A stretch of 41,984 bases of DNA. It comes from Sulfitobacter sp. DFL-14 (lineage in GTDB: Bacteria > Pseudomonadota > Alphaproteobacteria > Rhodobacterales > Rhodobacteraceae). Below, in pieces: positions 9,045 through 16,639 of the stretch; positions within the stretch are counted from its first letter, which is position 1; every line of letters begins with the position of its first letter. The stretch lies in assembly GCF_003335585.1 (NCBI RefSeq), contig NZ_QBFD01000046.1:1078742-1120725 (forward strand), written 5' to 3'. The notes beneath the pieces were generated by a model, which saw only the letters and a program-made list of their open reading frames with translations, was not told the origin of the DNA and made no database searches. Made by a program: the position numbers and the translations under genes.

Positions 9045-9262
9045 GGCAAAACGATATGCGCAGCAAAGGCATTGGGAAAGAGGATAATGCGCTGGCCGGA
9101 CTGTCCAGAGCAGCTTTGCCGCGGCCCGTCCCCCGCCGTGGGATCCGGCCAAGGGTGTGTCCGTTTCTTGCCCCGCGCCGCAAAACCTGCACGGTGACTG
9201 CCTAATATCGCCTTATTGCCCTGCTGAAATGGCAGGAATGCAGCACAAACCATGGAGGCCAG

Positions 9263-9445
9263 ATGTTTCCGGCCAAACGTGACAAGACAGAAAAGAAAGA
9301 CACCGCTCCCCGCAAGGTGGACTGGATTGTCCTTACGGTTTCGCTTGTCGGGTTGCTGATCGTGATTGCCGCGTCCATCCAGGCGGGCGAGGCGGGATTG
9401 GTCACCAGCCTGGGCAGCTATGTGATTACCACGGCGGCCTTCTGA
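9263..9445 (+). CDS. small single-pass membrane protein, hypothetical
   Basis: A 60-residue protein with a charged N-terminus (MFPAKRDKTEKKD) and one transmembrane segment at about residues 24-42 (WIVLTVSLVGLLIVIAAS). A soluble tail of about 18 residues follows. The strong ribosome-binding site ggagg (9254-9258) supports translation. It resembles short alphaproteobacterial membrane proteins that sit near pilin genes, but no pilus gene is present and I assign no function. It is flanked by the GNAT gene (divergent) and DUF1501 (convergent, 15 nt away). Confidence 0.65.
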   Translation: MFPAKRDKTEKKDTAPRKVDWIVLTVSLVGLLIVIAASIQAGEAGLVTSLGSYVITTAAF

Positions 9446-9460
9446 TACCCCCGGCTGGCG

Positions 9461-10621
9461 TCATGCCAAAAGCCCGGGGTCGCTGCCCATATCCAGCCCG
9501 GGAAAGACGTTGTTTTCCAGAATGTTGCCGTTCACGCCGGTAATGCCCCGCAGCATCCAGGCCGCCGTGGCGCGGACATCGCCGGTTGGCATCAGGTCAC
9601 GCCGTTCGTAAAGATCGGCCTCTTCCAGCCCCGGCCAGCGGGTGCTGACCTGCCCCCCCCTGATCGCGCCCCCGGCGAGGATCGTCAGCCCACCGGTGCC
9701 GTGATCGGTGCCGCCGGCCCCGTTTTCGCGGGCGGTGCGCCCGAATTCGGTCATGGCGAGAATCGCCGTCTTGCCCCAGACATCTGTGCCAAGCCCGTCT
9801 TTCAGGGCCAGAATGGAGTCCTGAAGCGTGGCAAGGCTGCGTGGCAGGACCCGGCTTTGGGCGCGGTGGGTGTCCCAGCCACCAAGGGAAAAGGCAGCGA
9901 TGCGCGCGTCGCCCCGCAGCCTGCCTGCCGCGTAGCGGGCGATCTGGTGATGGGCGCGGCCACCTTTTTCATCCATCCCGGTCTCTGCCAGCAGTTCCGC
10001 TTCGGCCAGGGCTCTGTGCAGCGCGGGGTCTTCCTCCATCACCAGGGCGGCCAGCCGCATGGCTTGCGGGCTGATTTTCAGATTGGCCTCTGGTGCCCAG
10101 TTCGAAACCGATGCAGCGCCCTCCAGGACCGGCAGGGGAGTTGTGCCGATGGCATAGGCGGTGTCCCGCCCCGCACCGGGTATCTGCTGCAGCAACCGGT
10201 TCAGCCAGCCGTCGCGGGTGCCATCGCCCAGTTCGGCGGTGCCTGCTTCCAGCAGGTCCTGGCCATCGAAATGGCTGCGCTTGTCGCGGTAGGGGGTGGA
10301 TACGGCATGGACAAAGCTCAGTTCCTGCTGCCGCCAGAGCGGCATCAGCCCGGCCAGCGCGGGGTGCAGGGTAAAGTAACCGTCAAGATCCAGCGCGCCG
10401 TCGGTCCGCAGGCCGGGCCGCAAAGCGGCATAGGCCGGGTCGCCCATCGGCCGCACCACATCCAGCCCATCCATGCCGCCGCGCAGGATAATGACAACGA
10501 GGCGGGTGTCCCAGGGCGCCTGGGCAAAGGTCATCTGGGTCAGCAAGGGGCTGGCGGCCAGCGAGCAGCCGATGGCGGTTGCGCGGGTCAAAAGCTGTCT
10601 GCGGGAAAGCCGGTCTGTCAT
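9461..10621 (-). CDS. DUF1501 domain-containing Tat-exported protein
   Basis: A 386-residue protein whose N-terminus carries a twin-arginine signal: SRRQLL at residues 5-10, then a hydrophobic stretch ending near 'MTFAQA'. This predicts folded export to the periplasm. DUF1501 proteins have an alkaline-phosphatase/sulfatase-like fold with unproven function. Conserved blocks here are 'VVIILRGGMDGLDVVRP', 'LSFVHAVSTPYRDKRSHFDGQ', 'SLGGWDTH' and 'TEFGRTARENGAGGTDHGTGG'. It lies 13 nt after the DUF1800 gene in one operon. The two families are usually found together. Confidence 0.88.
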   Translation of the reverse strand: MTDRLSRRQLLTRATAIGCSLAASPLLTQMTFAQAPWDTRLVVIILRGGMDGLDVVRPMGDPAYAALRPGLRTDGALDLDGYFTLHPALAGLMPLWRQQELSFVHAVSTPYRDKRSHFDGQDLLEAGTAELGDGTRDGWLNRLLQQIPGAGRDTAYAIGTTPLPVLEGAASVSNWAPEANLKISPQAMRLAALVMEEDPALHRALAEAELLAETGMDEKGGRAHHQIARYAAGRLRGDARIAAFSLGGWDTHRAQSRVLPRSLATLQDSILALKDGLGTDVWGKTAILAMTEFGRTARENGAGGTDHGTGGLTILAGGAIRGGQVSTRWPGLEEADLYERRDLMPTGDVRATAAWMLRGITGVNGNILENNVFPGLDMGSDPGLLA

Positions 10622-10634
10622 CGTGATCCCCTAT

Positions 10635-12020
10635 CTAGCGCCGCTGCAGCGCGGGTGAGACAAGCACCAGCCCGATTCCGACGGCGCGGGTCTCGGCAGC
10701 GGCGGTTGCGAATTTCAACGGCTCCGGGGCATCCGGGCCCAGGGTGCTGTGCAGGAACTCCGCCGGCTCCGGTAGGTCGTCAAGCAGCCGGGATGGCACT
10801 GTCATTGCCCATTCCAGCCGGGCGGCGACGCCTTGCGGCGTGACCCATGCGCCATCGGCCTCCGGCCAGCCATCGGGGCCTGACGGGCTCTGCCAGTCCT
10901 GACCCATGACATTCAGCGGGCCGAGGAACCATTTGCGGGTCTCTTTGGGTTTCAACGCCTGAATGCGGTCCGGCGGCACGGCCAGTGCCCGCAGGGCGGT
11001 ACTGACGTATTCCAGCGGTGGGCGCATGTTTGTCGCAGGCATCTGCCATGCCAGCGGGTCATTCAGCAGCGCCTCGTAAAGCGCCATCAGATCGCCGCCA
11101 CTGTCCAGATAGGCCGTTGTCAGCCGCGCAACCAGGTCTTCGGGCGGGGTATCGGCAACGAAATGTACCGCCAGTTTGGTGGCGAGGTGGCGCGCCGTAT
11201 CGGGATGCAGGGCAAGATCATTCAGCGCATCGCGGATCGGCGTCATGTCCTTGCGGTCGCCATAGGTCTTGCCCAGCACGGTTTCGGTGCCCGGCTCCGC
11301 CCAGCCCTTGCGATAGACAAAGGTATAGTCGCGCGTGCGGGTCATGCCGGTCAGCAGTTCGGCCATCTGCCGCACATCGGCCTGATCATAAGCGGAACCG
11401 ACGCCCAAAGTATGCAGTTCCAGCAGTTCACGCGCCAGGTTTTCGTTCAGACCCCGACGGTTGCCCTTGCGCTGGCCTCTCTTGCTGCCCGGTCCGATGG
11501 ATGTGGTCTGGTCCAGGTATTCCAGCATTATGGGATGGGTGATGCAGGCGGTGAGCAAATCGACAAAATGGCCAGAAACATGGGGCCGCACCGCTTCCTC
11601 CGCATAGGCGGGAACCGCTTGTTTGAGCATGGAGAACTTTCCCTGCACGGTGAAATGATCCGCCCAGAAGGCGACCAGCCGCTCGCGGAAGCTGTCAGTG
11701 CCATGGATGCGCCGCAGCTGCATCTGCCCAAAGGACCGCAGCCGTTGCCGGATGAAATCATGCACGATCGCATCCGATTTCTTGCGGGCGTCCGCGGCCT
11801 GTTCGGGGCTGGTGGTTTCCTTGCGGGCGAAGGCGTCAAACCGGCGTTTGACGATACTGGCATCCTGAATCGGGCGAAACCCGGGGATCGGGAATTGCCG
11901 GGCCATCACATCTTCACCGCGCAGCGTGTCGAGCATGGCCGCGACAGAGGCAGGCGGCGCGACGAGGGGCGATGCGCCATAGCCAAAGCGCCTTTCGGCA
12001 AGATGTGGTGAAAAGCCCAT
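10635..12020 (-). CDS. DUF1800 domain-containing protein
   Basis: A 461-residue protein of unknown function, recognised by the DUF1800 blocks 'AERRFGYGAS', 'FRERLVAFWADHFTV', 'GLNENLARELLELHTLGV' and 'DVRQMAELLTGM'. It has no obvious signal peptide, unlike its DUF1501 partner. The pair is widespread and almost always adjacent, so the two are assumed to act together, possibly on exported substrates; that is inference. It is divergent from the hemerythrin gene with a shared 141-nt control region. Confidence 0.88.
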   Translation of the reverse strand: MGFSPHLAERRFGYGASPLVAPPASVAAMLDTLRGEDVMARQFPIPGFRPIQDASIVKRRFDAFARKETTSPEQAADARKKSDAIVHDFIRQRLRSFGQMQLRRIHGTDSFRERLVAFWADHFTVQGKFSMLKQAVPAYAEEAVRPHVSGHFVDLLTACITHPIMLEYLDQTTSIGPGSKRGQRKGNRRGLNENLARELLELHTLGVGSAYDQADVRQMAELLTGMTRTRDYTFVYRKGWAEPGTETVLGKTYGDRKDMTPIRDALNDLALHPDTARHLATKLAVHFVADTPPEDLVARLTTAYLDSGGDLMALYEALLNDPLAWQMPATNMRPPLEYVSTALRALAVPPDRIQALKPKETRKWFLGPLNVMGQDWQSPSGPDGWPEADGAWVTPQGVAARLEWAMTVPSRLLDDLPEPAEFLHSTLGPDAPEPLKFATAAAETRAVGIGLVLVSPALQRR

Positions 12021-12108
12021 GTCGTCTCCAAACCGGCCCTTTCACCAAGATAATACGTCACGGTTGCTTTTGCATCCCTGGCATTTGACCACAGGCCGAA
12101 TTTGGCCG

Positions 12109-12134
12109 GGAACCGCGCCCAATCTAAGCGCGTT
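12109..12134 (+). promoter_or_regulatory. GGAAC-N17-CGTT ECF-type promoter candidate
   Basis: GGAAC at 12109-12113 and CGTT at 12131-12134 are 17 nt apart, ending 27 nt before the hemerythrin start. This matches the promoter recognised by EcfG-type (general stress) sigma factors of alphaproteobacteria. No such sigma factor is in the window, so use of the site is inferred. Confidence 0.45.
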
Positions 12135-12161
12135 GGGCCGCGATGACCGAAAGGAACTGCC

Positions 12162-12638
12162 ATGCCCACCATTTATGATGCGATCAAGGCCGATCACGAC
12201 CTGCACCGCAGCCTGCTGCAGGAAATCGGGGAAACAAGCGGCGACAGCACGGCGCGTCAGAACGCATGGAGCAGGTTTTACCATGACGTGAAATCCCATG
12301 CCGCCGCAGAGGAAGAGACCTTCTATTCCAAGCTGATCTCAAAGACCTGGGGCCAGGACGCCGCACGTCATTCGGTGCATGAGCACCAGCAGCTGGATGA
12401 CCTGATGGAAGAGCTGAACGAGATGGAGATGTCCTCGCCAGGCTGGCTGACCAGGTTCAAGACGCTCAGGCACGACTACGAACATCACATGGATGAAGAG
12501 GAAGACGAGGTGTTTTCCCGCGCCAGGGAGGTCATCGACGCCGAGGAGATCGAAGGTTTCGGCACCCGTTTCGAGGCCCGCAAGAAGCAAGAGCGCGGGC
12601 TGATCGAGGAAAAGAAGGAAGATTCGCTGGAGGATTGA
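12162..12638 (+). CDS. hemerythrin domain-containing protein
   Basis: A 158-residue four-helix-bundle protein of the HHE/hemerythrin-like type. Candidate di-iron ligands are in 'IKADHDLHRSLL', 'VKSHAAAEEETFYSKL', 'HSVHEHQQLDDLME' and 'LRHDYEHHMDEEEDEVF'. Such proteins bind oxygen, NO or iron, or act in stress sensing; this one has no fused partner domain. The C-terminal 30 residues are highly charged and follow the bundle. The ribosome-binding site aagga sits at 12151-12155. The upstream GGAAC/CGTT pair suggests stress control. Confidence 0.88.
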   Translation: MPTIYDAIKADHDLHRSLLQEIGETSGDSTARQNAWSRFYHDVKSHAAAEEETFYSKLISKTWGQDAARHSVHEHQQLDDLMEELNEMEMSSPGWLTRFKTLRHDYEHHMDEEEDEVFSRAREVIDAEEIEGFGTRFEARKKQERGLIEEKKEDSLED

Positions 12639-12741
12639 CTCTGAGGTTTACCATGCGTTAGTGATGTTCCCTTAACGTTCTTGTGGATAAGCGTCGAACT
12701 TGAGGACGTGGTACTTGCATGCGAGGGAGCAAGCACGCAAT

Positions 12742-13383
12742 ATGTTGGACATGAGCAGCGACCCATCACAAGACTTGCGCGATTTCCTTGGCAACGACAG
12801 ATTTGGCTGCGTTATGGCGGACCCGCCATGGCGTTTCACCAATCGCACGGGAAAGGTCGCGCCGGAACATAAGCGTTTGGCGCGCTATCCGACAATGACG
12901 GTTGAAGATATTTGTGCACTTCCAGTGGCTGAGCATCTTCAGGATCGTGCGCATTGTTACATGTGGGTACCGAATGCGTTGCTGCCTGAGGGGTTGAAGG
13001 TCTTGAACGCTTGGGGTTTCGAGTACAAGTCAAACATCGTTTGGCACAAGATCCGAAAAGACGGGGGATCGGACGGTCGCGGCGTCGGGTTCTATTTTCG
13101 AAATGTAACTGAGATTCTGCTTTTTGGCGTGCGTGGCAAGAAGGTGCGCACCTTGGACGCGGGGCGTCGTCAGGTGAACATGATGCAAAGCCGCAAACGT
13201 GAACACTCCCGCAAGCCTGATGAGCAATACGATCTCATCGAAAGTTGTTCGTGGGGTCCGTACCTGGAGCTTTTCGGTCGGGGGGTGCGCGAGGGCTGGA
13301 CCGTCTGGGGAAATCAGGCAGATGCGGACTACAAGCCAGACTGGAATACCTACAGTTACAATTCAGGCGTCGCGGCGGAATAG
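12742..13383 (+). CDS. MT-A70 family adenine-N6 DNA methyltransferase
   Basis: A 213-residue S-adenosylmethionine-dependent methyltransferase. The catalytic DPPW tetrad is at residues 27-30 ('VMADPPWRF'), and 'FYFRNVTEILLFGVRGK' fits the conserved partner motif of MT-A70 enzymes. It most likely methylates adenine in DNA to protect it from the convergent endonuclease, as M.MunI-like enzymes do. The start is uncertain: the frame is open to a TTG at 12700 and ATG 12751 is also possible. Composition is visibly less GC-rich than in the flanking genes and favours non-local codons, suggesting horizontal acquisition. Its last 28 nt overlap the endonuclease gene on the other strand. Confidence 0.85.
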   Translation: MLDMSSDPSQDLRDFLGNDRFGCVMADPPWRFTNRTGKVAPEHKRLARYPTMTVEDICALPVAEHLQDRAHCYMWVPNALLPEGLKVLNAWGFEYKSNIVWHKIRKDGGSDGRGVGFYFRNVTEILLFGVRGKKVRTLDAGRRQVNMMQSRKREHSRKPDEQYDLIESCSWGPYLELFGRGVREGWTVWGNQADADYKPDWNTYSYNSGVAAE

Positions 13384-14111
13384 TCGCGAACAACCTGCTT
13401 TGGTAATCCGATCAAAAGCAGCGGGCAGGGATTACCAACACCTCGGTTCACCCGTGTGATAAGTTTCTCCCAATGAGTTGTGGCTGCGCCATACTTGTCG
13501 GCAACGAACGCTTCTGCAAAGGCCTGCGAAAAGGGCAAACCTTGTGCCAGTTTCACGTCCAGCATTCTTTTCTGCCGGGCTGTCCGCTCTTTCATTCCCC
13601 ATTTCTCCAATTGCGCAGTGTCAGCTATTTCGGACTGGTTGAGGACCCATTCCACGATACTGGTCATCTCTGACTGCAGGCTGGCACCACGTGTTATCAG
13701 GATGCCCAAGGAAATGGCACTTTGGGCGTGCAAACGTTGGAAATTCTCCAGATCACGATCGAAAAATGGATCCTTGTTGTTCCATTCGATCTCAAGTGCC
13801 AGAACGCCGTTCTCACTGCGGTAAACATGGTCAATTTCGTGGCTGATCGCTTCACGCTCCACGCCGTCCACCACTGTCTTCACTGTGAATTCATGCTTTG
13901 GCCATTGCTTGGCGTAAAGCGCGTCCCGCAGCCGCATGGTCGATTTGGCCTGACCGCCGCCACTGCCAACGATTTCACGCGCTTCGATCTCGAAGCCACT
14001 CAAAACTTCCACAAGGTCTGCGGCGACATCGGGAAAATCGACCGAAAGGATCGCCTCGGCGTGGTTTTTGGTTTCAACGTCAAACCCGGTATTGCGCAGT
14101 GCGTTGAACAT
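13356..14111 (-). CDS. BglII/BstYI-family type II restriction endonuclease
   Basis: A 251-residue PD-(D/E)XK-type nuclease. The core 'SHEIDHVYRSENGVLALEIEWNNKDPFFDRDL' region (residues 90-121) matches the BglII/BstYI family. The probable metal-binding residues are Asp94, Glu107 and Glu109, and the family block 'LGILITRG' follows. The recognition site cannot be read from sequence; relatives cut AGATCT or RGATCY. The gene lies 4 nt after aspS on the same strand. Its ribosome-binding site (aggag) is formed by the last two sense codons of aspS, so it is translationally coupled to that gene. Composition is AT-richer than its surroundings. Confidence 0.82.
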   Translation of the reverse strand: MFNALRNTGFDVETKNHAEAILSVDFPDVAADLVEVLSGFEIEAREIVGSGGGQAKSTMRLRDALYAKQWPKHEFTVKTVVDGVEREAISHEIDHVYRSENGVLALEIEWNNKDPFFDRDLENFQRLHAQSAISLGILITRGASLQSEMTSIVEWVLNQSEIADTAQLEKWGMKERTARQKRMLDVKLAQGLPFSQAFAEAFVADKYGAATTHWEKLITRVNRGVGNPCPLLLIGLPKQVVRDYSAATPEL

Positions 14112-14115
14112 CGAC

Positions 14116-15969
14116 CTACTCCTGCGGGATCACCCTGAGCCCCAGTTCCATCAACTGGTCGCTGGTGGGCTCGCTTGGCGCGTTCATCATCAGGTCTTCG
14201 GCGCGCTGGTTCATCGGGAACAGGATGACCTCGCGGATGTTCTGTTCCTCGGCCAGCAGCATGACGATCCGGTCGATGCCCGCCGCACAGCCGCCGTGGG
14301 GCGGGGCGCCATATTGGAAGGCGTTGACCATGCCGCCAAAGCGCTTGCGCACTTCCTCTTCGCCATAGCCCGCAATCTCGAAGGCCTTGAACATGATTTC
14401 GGGCTTGTGGTTCCGGATCGCACCCGAGACCAGTTCATAGCCGTTGCAGGCCAGATCGTATTGAAAGCCCAATACGTCAAGCGGATCGCCCTGCAGCGCC
14501 TCCATCCCGCCCTGCGGCATGGAGAAGGGGTTGTGTTCAAAGTCGATCTTGCCGGTTTCAGCGTCCTTTTCGTAGATCGGGAAATCCACGATCCAGGCAA
14601 AGGCAAACCGGTCCGTATCGGTCAGGCCCAGTTCTTCGCCGATGATGTTGCGGGCGCGACCCGCGATGGCCTCAAAAGTCTTGGGCTTGCCGCCAAGGAA
14701 GAACGCGGCGTCGCCGACACCCAGGCCCAACTGTTGGCGGATCGCCTCGGTCCGCTCGGGGCCGATGTTCTTGGCCAGCGGGCCTGCCGCTTCCATGCCG
14801 CCTTCGACTTCGCCGGATTTCAGCTTGGCCTGGGCTTCCTTCACGGTGATGCCCAGTTCCTGTGCCACGGCATCCGCCGTTTTCTCGCGCCAGAAGATAT
14901 AGCCCATGCCGGGCAGCCCTTCCTTCTGGGCAAAGGCATTCATCCGGTCGCAGAACTTGCGGCTGCCGCCCGTGGGCGCGGGGATCGCGCGGACCTCGGT
15001 GCCTTCCTGCTCCAGCAGCTTGGCAAAGATGGCGAAACCGGAACCGGCGAAATGATCGCTGACCACCTGCATCTTGATCGGGTTGCGCAGGTCGGGCTTG
15101 TCCGATCCGTACCAGAGTGCCGCATCCTTGTAGGAAATCTGCTCCCAGGTCTGGTCGACCTTCTTGCCGCCGCCGAACTCTTCGAACACGCCGGTGATCA
15201 CCGGCTGGATGGTGTCGAATACGTCCTGCTGCTCGACAAAGGACATCTCAAGGTCGAGCTGGTAGAAATCGGTGGGCGACCGGTCGGCGCGCGGATCCTC
15301 GTCGCGGAAACAGGGCGCGATCTGGAAATATTTGTCAAAGCCCGAGACCATCAGCAACTGCTTGAACTGCTGTGGGGCCTGGGGAAGGGCATAGAACTTG
15401 CCCGGATGCAGGCGCGACGGCACGAGGAAGTCACGCGCACCTTCAGGCGAGGACGCGGTGATGATCGGTGTCTGGAACTCCCTGAAGCCCTGATCCCACA
15501 TCCGTTTGCGGATCGAGGACACCACGTCAGAGCGCAGGACCATGTTGTTCTGCATCTTCTCGCGGCGCAGGTCTAGGTAGCGGTAGCGCAGGCGGGTTTC
15601 CTCGGGGTATTCCTGATCCCCGAAAACCTGCAGGGGCAGGTCGCCGTTCACCTTTCCCAGCACTTCGATATCACGGATATAGACTTCGATCTCGCCGGTG
15701 GGGATCTTGGCGTTTGCCAGACCTTCCGCGCGGGCCTTTACCAGCCCGTCAATCCGGATACACCATTCAGAGCGGACCTTTTCCACCTGGGCAAACACGG
15801 GGCTGTCGGGATCGCACAGCACCTGGGTGATGCCATAGTGATCGCGCAGGTCGATGAACAGGACGCCGCCGTGATCGCGCACCCGATGGACCCATCCGGC
15901 AAGGCGCACGGTTTCACCTTTGTTCGCAAGGTTCAGATCGGCGCAGGTATGGCTGCGATAGGCGTGCAT
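14116..15969 (-). CDS. aspS: aspartate--tRNA ligase
   Basis: A 617-residue class II aminoacyl-tRNA synthetase that charges tRNA-Asp. The N-terminal OB-fold is seen in 'VRLAGWVHRVRDHGGVLFID'. Motif 2 is in 'FQIAPCFRDEDPRADR' and motif 3 in 'GCAAGIDRIVML'. The large GAD insertion typical of bacterial AspRS lies between. The final 'RVIPQE' is where the codons CAG GAG TAG double as the ribosome-binding site of the next gene. In alphaproteobacteria with GatCAB, AspRS may also charge tRNA-Asn; that is not decidable here. The start at ATG 15969 is preceded by agggggg-like sequence. Confidence 0.97.
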   Translation of the reverse strand: MHAYRSHTCADLNLANKGETVRLAGWVHRVRDHGGVLFIDLRDHYGITQVLCDPDSPVFAQVEKVRSEWCIRIDGLVKARAEGLANAKIPTGEIEVYIRDIEVLGKVNGDLPLQVFGDQEYPEETRLRYRYLDLRREKMQNNMVLRSDVVSSIRKRMWDQGFREFQTPIITASSPEGARDFLVPSRLHPGKFYALPQAPQQFKQLLMVSGFDKYFQIAPCFRDEDPRADRSPTDFYQLDLEMSFVEQQDVFDTIQPVITGVFEEFGGGKKVDQTWEQISYKDAALWYGSDKPDLRNPIKMQVVSDHFAGSGFAIFAKLLEQEGTEVRAIPAPTGGSRKFCDRMNAFAQKEGLPGMGYIFWREKTADAVAQELGITVKEAQAKLKSGEVEGGMEAAGPLAKNIGPERTEAIRQQLGLGVGDAAFFLGGKPKTFEAIAGRARNIIGEELGLTDTDRFAFAWIVDFPIYEKDAETGKIDFEHNPFSMPQGGMEALQGDPLDVLGFQYDLACNGYELVSGAIRNHKPEIMFKAFEIAGYGEEEVRKRFGGMVNAFQYGAPPHGGCAAGIDRIVMLLAEEQNIREVILFPMNQRAEDLMMNAPSEPTSDQLMELGLRVIPQE

Positions 15970-16004
15970 GTGCGGTCCCCCTCAGGGCTGAATGAATTGG
16001 CGCA

Positions 16005-16033
16005 GGTACACCTTTTGCCGCCCCGGAAGTCAA
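16005..16033 (-). promoter_or_regulatory. candidate sigma-70 promoter of aspS
   Basis: On the minus strand TTGACT (16033-16028) and TGTACC (16010-16005) are 17 nt apart. This would place a transcription start about 30 nt before the aspS ATG. The -10 match is weak but alphaproteobacterial -10 boxes are relaxed. Confidence 0.45.
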
Positions 16034-16195
16034 GGGCGCGACGGGTTCCACCTCCCGTTTTTGCGGGGCGATGACACTGCTCCGTGCCGGTGCCAGCGGG
16101 ATGCGGGGCATTCCGGGGGAAATCGCGTTGGCCAGGCGGTGCCACAGCCGTTTTGCCATAGGCCGCTGCCCCTAGGGTCGGCACCGGAAGAAGAG

Positions 16196-16240
16196 GGAAA
16201 AATAAGGCCGGGTCGATCCCCAAGGGGTCGACCCGGCCTT
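16196..16240 (-). terminator. strong intrinsic terminator (minus strand)
   Basis: The arms aaggccgggtcga and tcgacccggcctt pair perfectly over 13 bp. The stem is extended by cccc/gggg around a bulge, and on the minus strand it is followed by tattttt. It lies upstream of the aspS promoter, so it must end a transcript that starts further upstream on that strand. No protein gene is there, which implies a non-coding RNA. Confidence 0.75.
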
Positions 16241-16300
16241 GCCCGACGGGGAGGTGTCGGGGGTATTGCGTCTATGAGCCAATTCTCATGGCGCGCGATA
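16196..16300 (-). ncRNA. candidate small RNA with anti-Shine-Dalgarno loop
   Basis: Read on the minus strand, a stem-loop (atgag / ctcat, 16273-16288) comes first. A second stem-loop follows, cccgac / gtcggg (16242-16261), whose 8-nt loop is acctcccc. It runs into the strong terminator at 16196-16240. CCUCC-bearing loops before a terminator are known from alphaproteobacterial sRNA families (the 'cuckoo' and CcsR-type RNAs). The 5' end is a guess; I see no convincing promoter, and the RNA could instead begin beyond 16503. Confidence 0.4.
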
Positions 16301-16353
16301 CCAACTCTTTAACGGTGCGGAACAAAGCCCCGCGCCAGCCATGTCCGGCGCAA

Positions 16354-16503
16354 CTGCCGCCGATGCACGGTGGCAGCGAAACCTTACCCTGATCGCCCTT
16401 TGCTCCCCCGGAAGGGGAAGGTGGCGCACGCAGGATGTAATGCATCCTGCGCACGCCAGGCGATCACGACCCAAGCGGCATAAAATATAAAGCGCTGCCA
16501 CCG
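16354..16503. other. nested self-complementary (structured RNA or palindromic) element
   Basis: A perfect 11-bp inverted repeat (cggtggcagcg 16368-16378; cgctgccaccg 16493-16503) encloses an 8-bp pair (tgatcgcc 16390-16397; ggcgatca 16459-16466). Inside lie two hairpins: tcccc / gggga (16404-16418) and ggcg-ca-cgcaggatg / catcctgcg-ca-cgcc (16423-16457), the latter with a symmetrical CA/CA internal loop. An alternative hairpin, ctgccgccg / cggtggcag (16354-16376), uses the same bases as the outer repeat, so two folds exclude each other. It fits a structured RNA on either strand or a non-autonomous palindromic element. I do not recognise a known family. Confidence 0.5.
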
Positions 16504-16624
16504 AACACTCACCCGGACATTTTGCGCTGACCGGAATCACTACGGCAACTTCACCCCCACACGGGTCACAAACACCAGCCTAGACAGCCAGGTTCAGTGT
16601 AGCCGGGCGGTCGTGAGTTGCACG

Positions 16625-16639
16625 TTAGTAAACCGTTAA
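16625..16639 (+). promoter_or_regulatory. CtrA-like box TTAG-N7-TTAA
   Basis: TTAG at 16625-16628 and TTAA at 16636-16639 with exactly 7 nt between, 81 nt before the S8 gene start. One mismatch to TTAA-N7-TTAA. Regulatory use is inferred. Confidence 0.35.

Noticed and set aside
14068..15576. A 502-codon open frame on the plus strand
   Set aside because: It is antisense to aspS; high GC keeps the opposite frame open. The minus-strand product is a full AspRS.
16368..16503. Reading the 11-bp inverted repeat as the ends of a MITE
   Set aside because: I see no target-site duplication next to the arms and no second copy in the window. Kept only as an alternative.
16196..16503. tmRNA, RNase P RNA, 6S RNA or SRP RNA
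   Set aside because: The conserved blocks I know (TpsiC/CCA end and tag frame, RNase P core, SRP GGAA loop context) are absent, and the junction shape does not fit 6S.
16286..16540. Short minus-strand frames upstream of aspS, one ending in RTVKELVSRAMRIGS
   Set aside because: No ribosome-binding site, composition forced by hairpins, and they run through the structured element; treated as non-coding.
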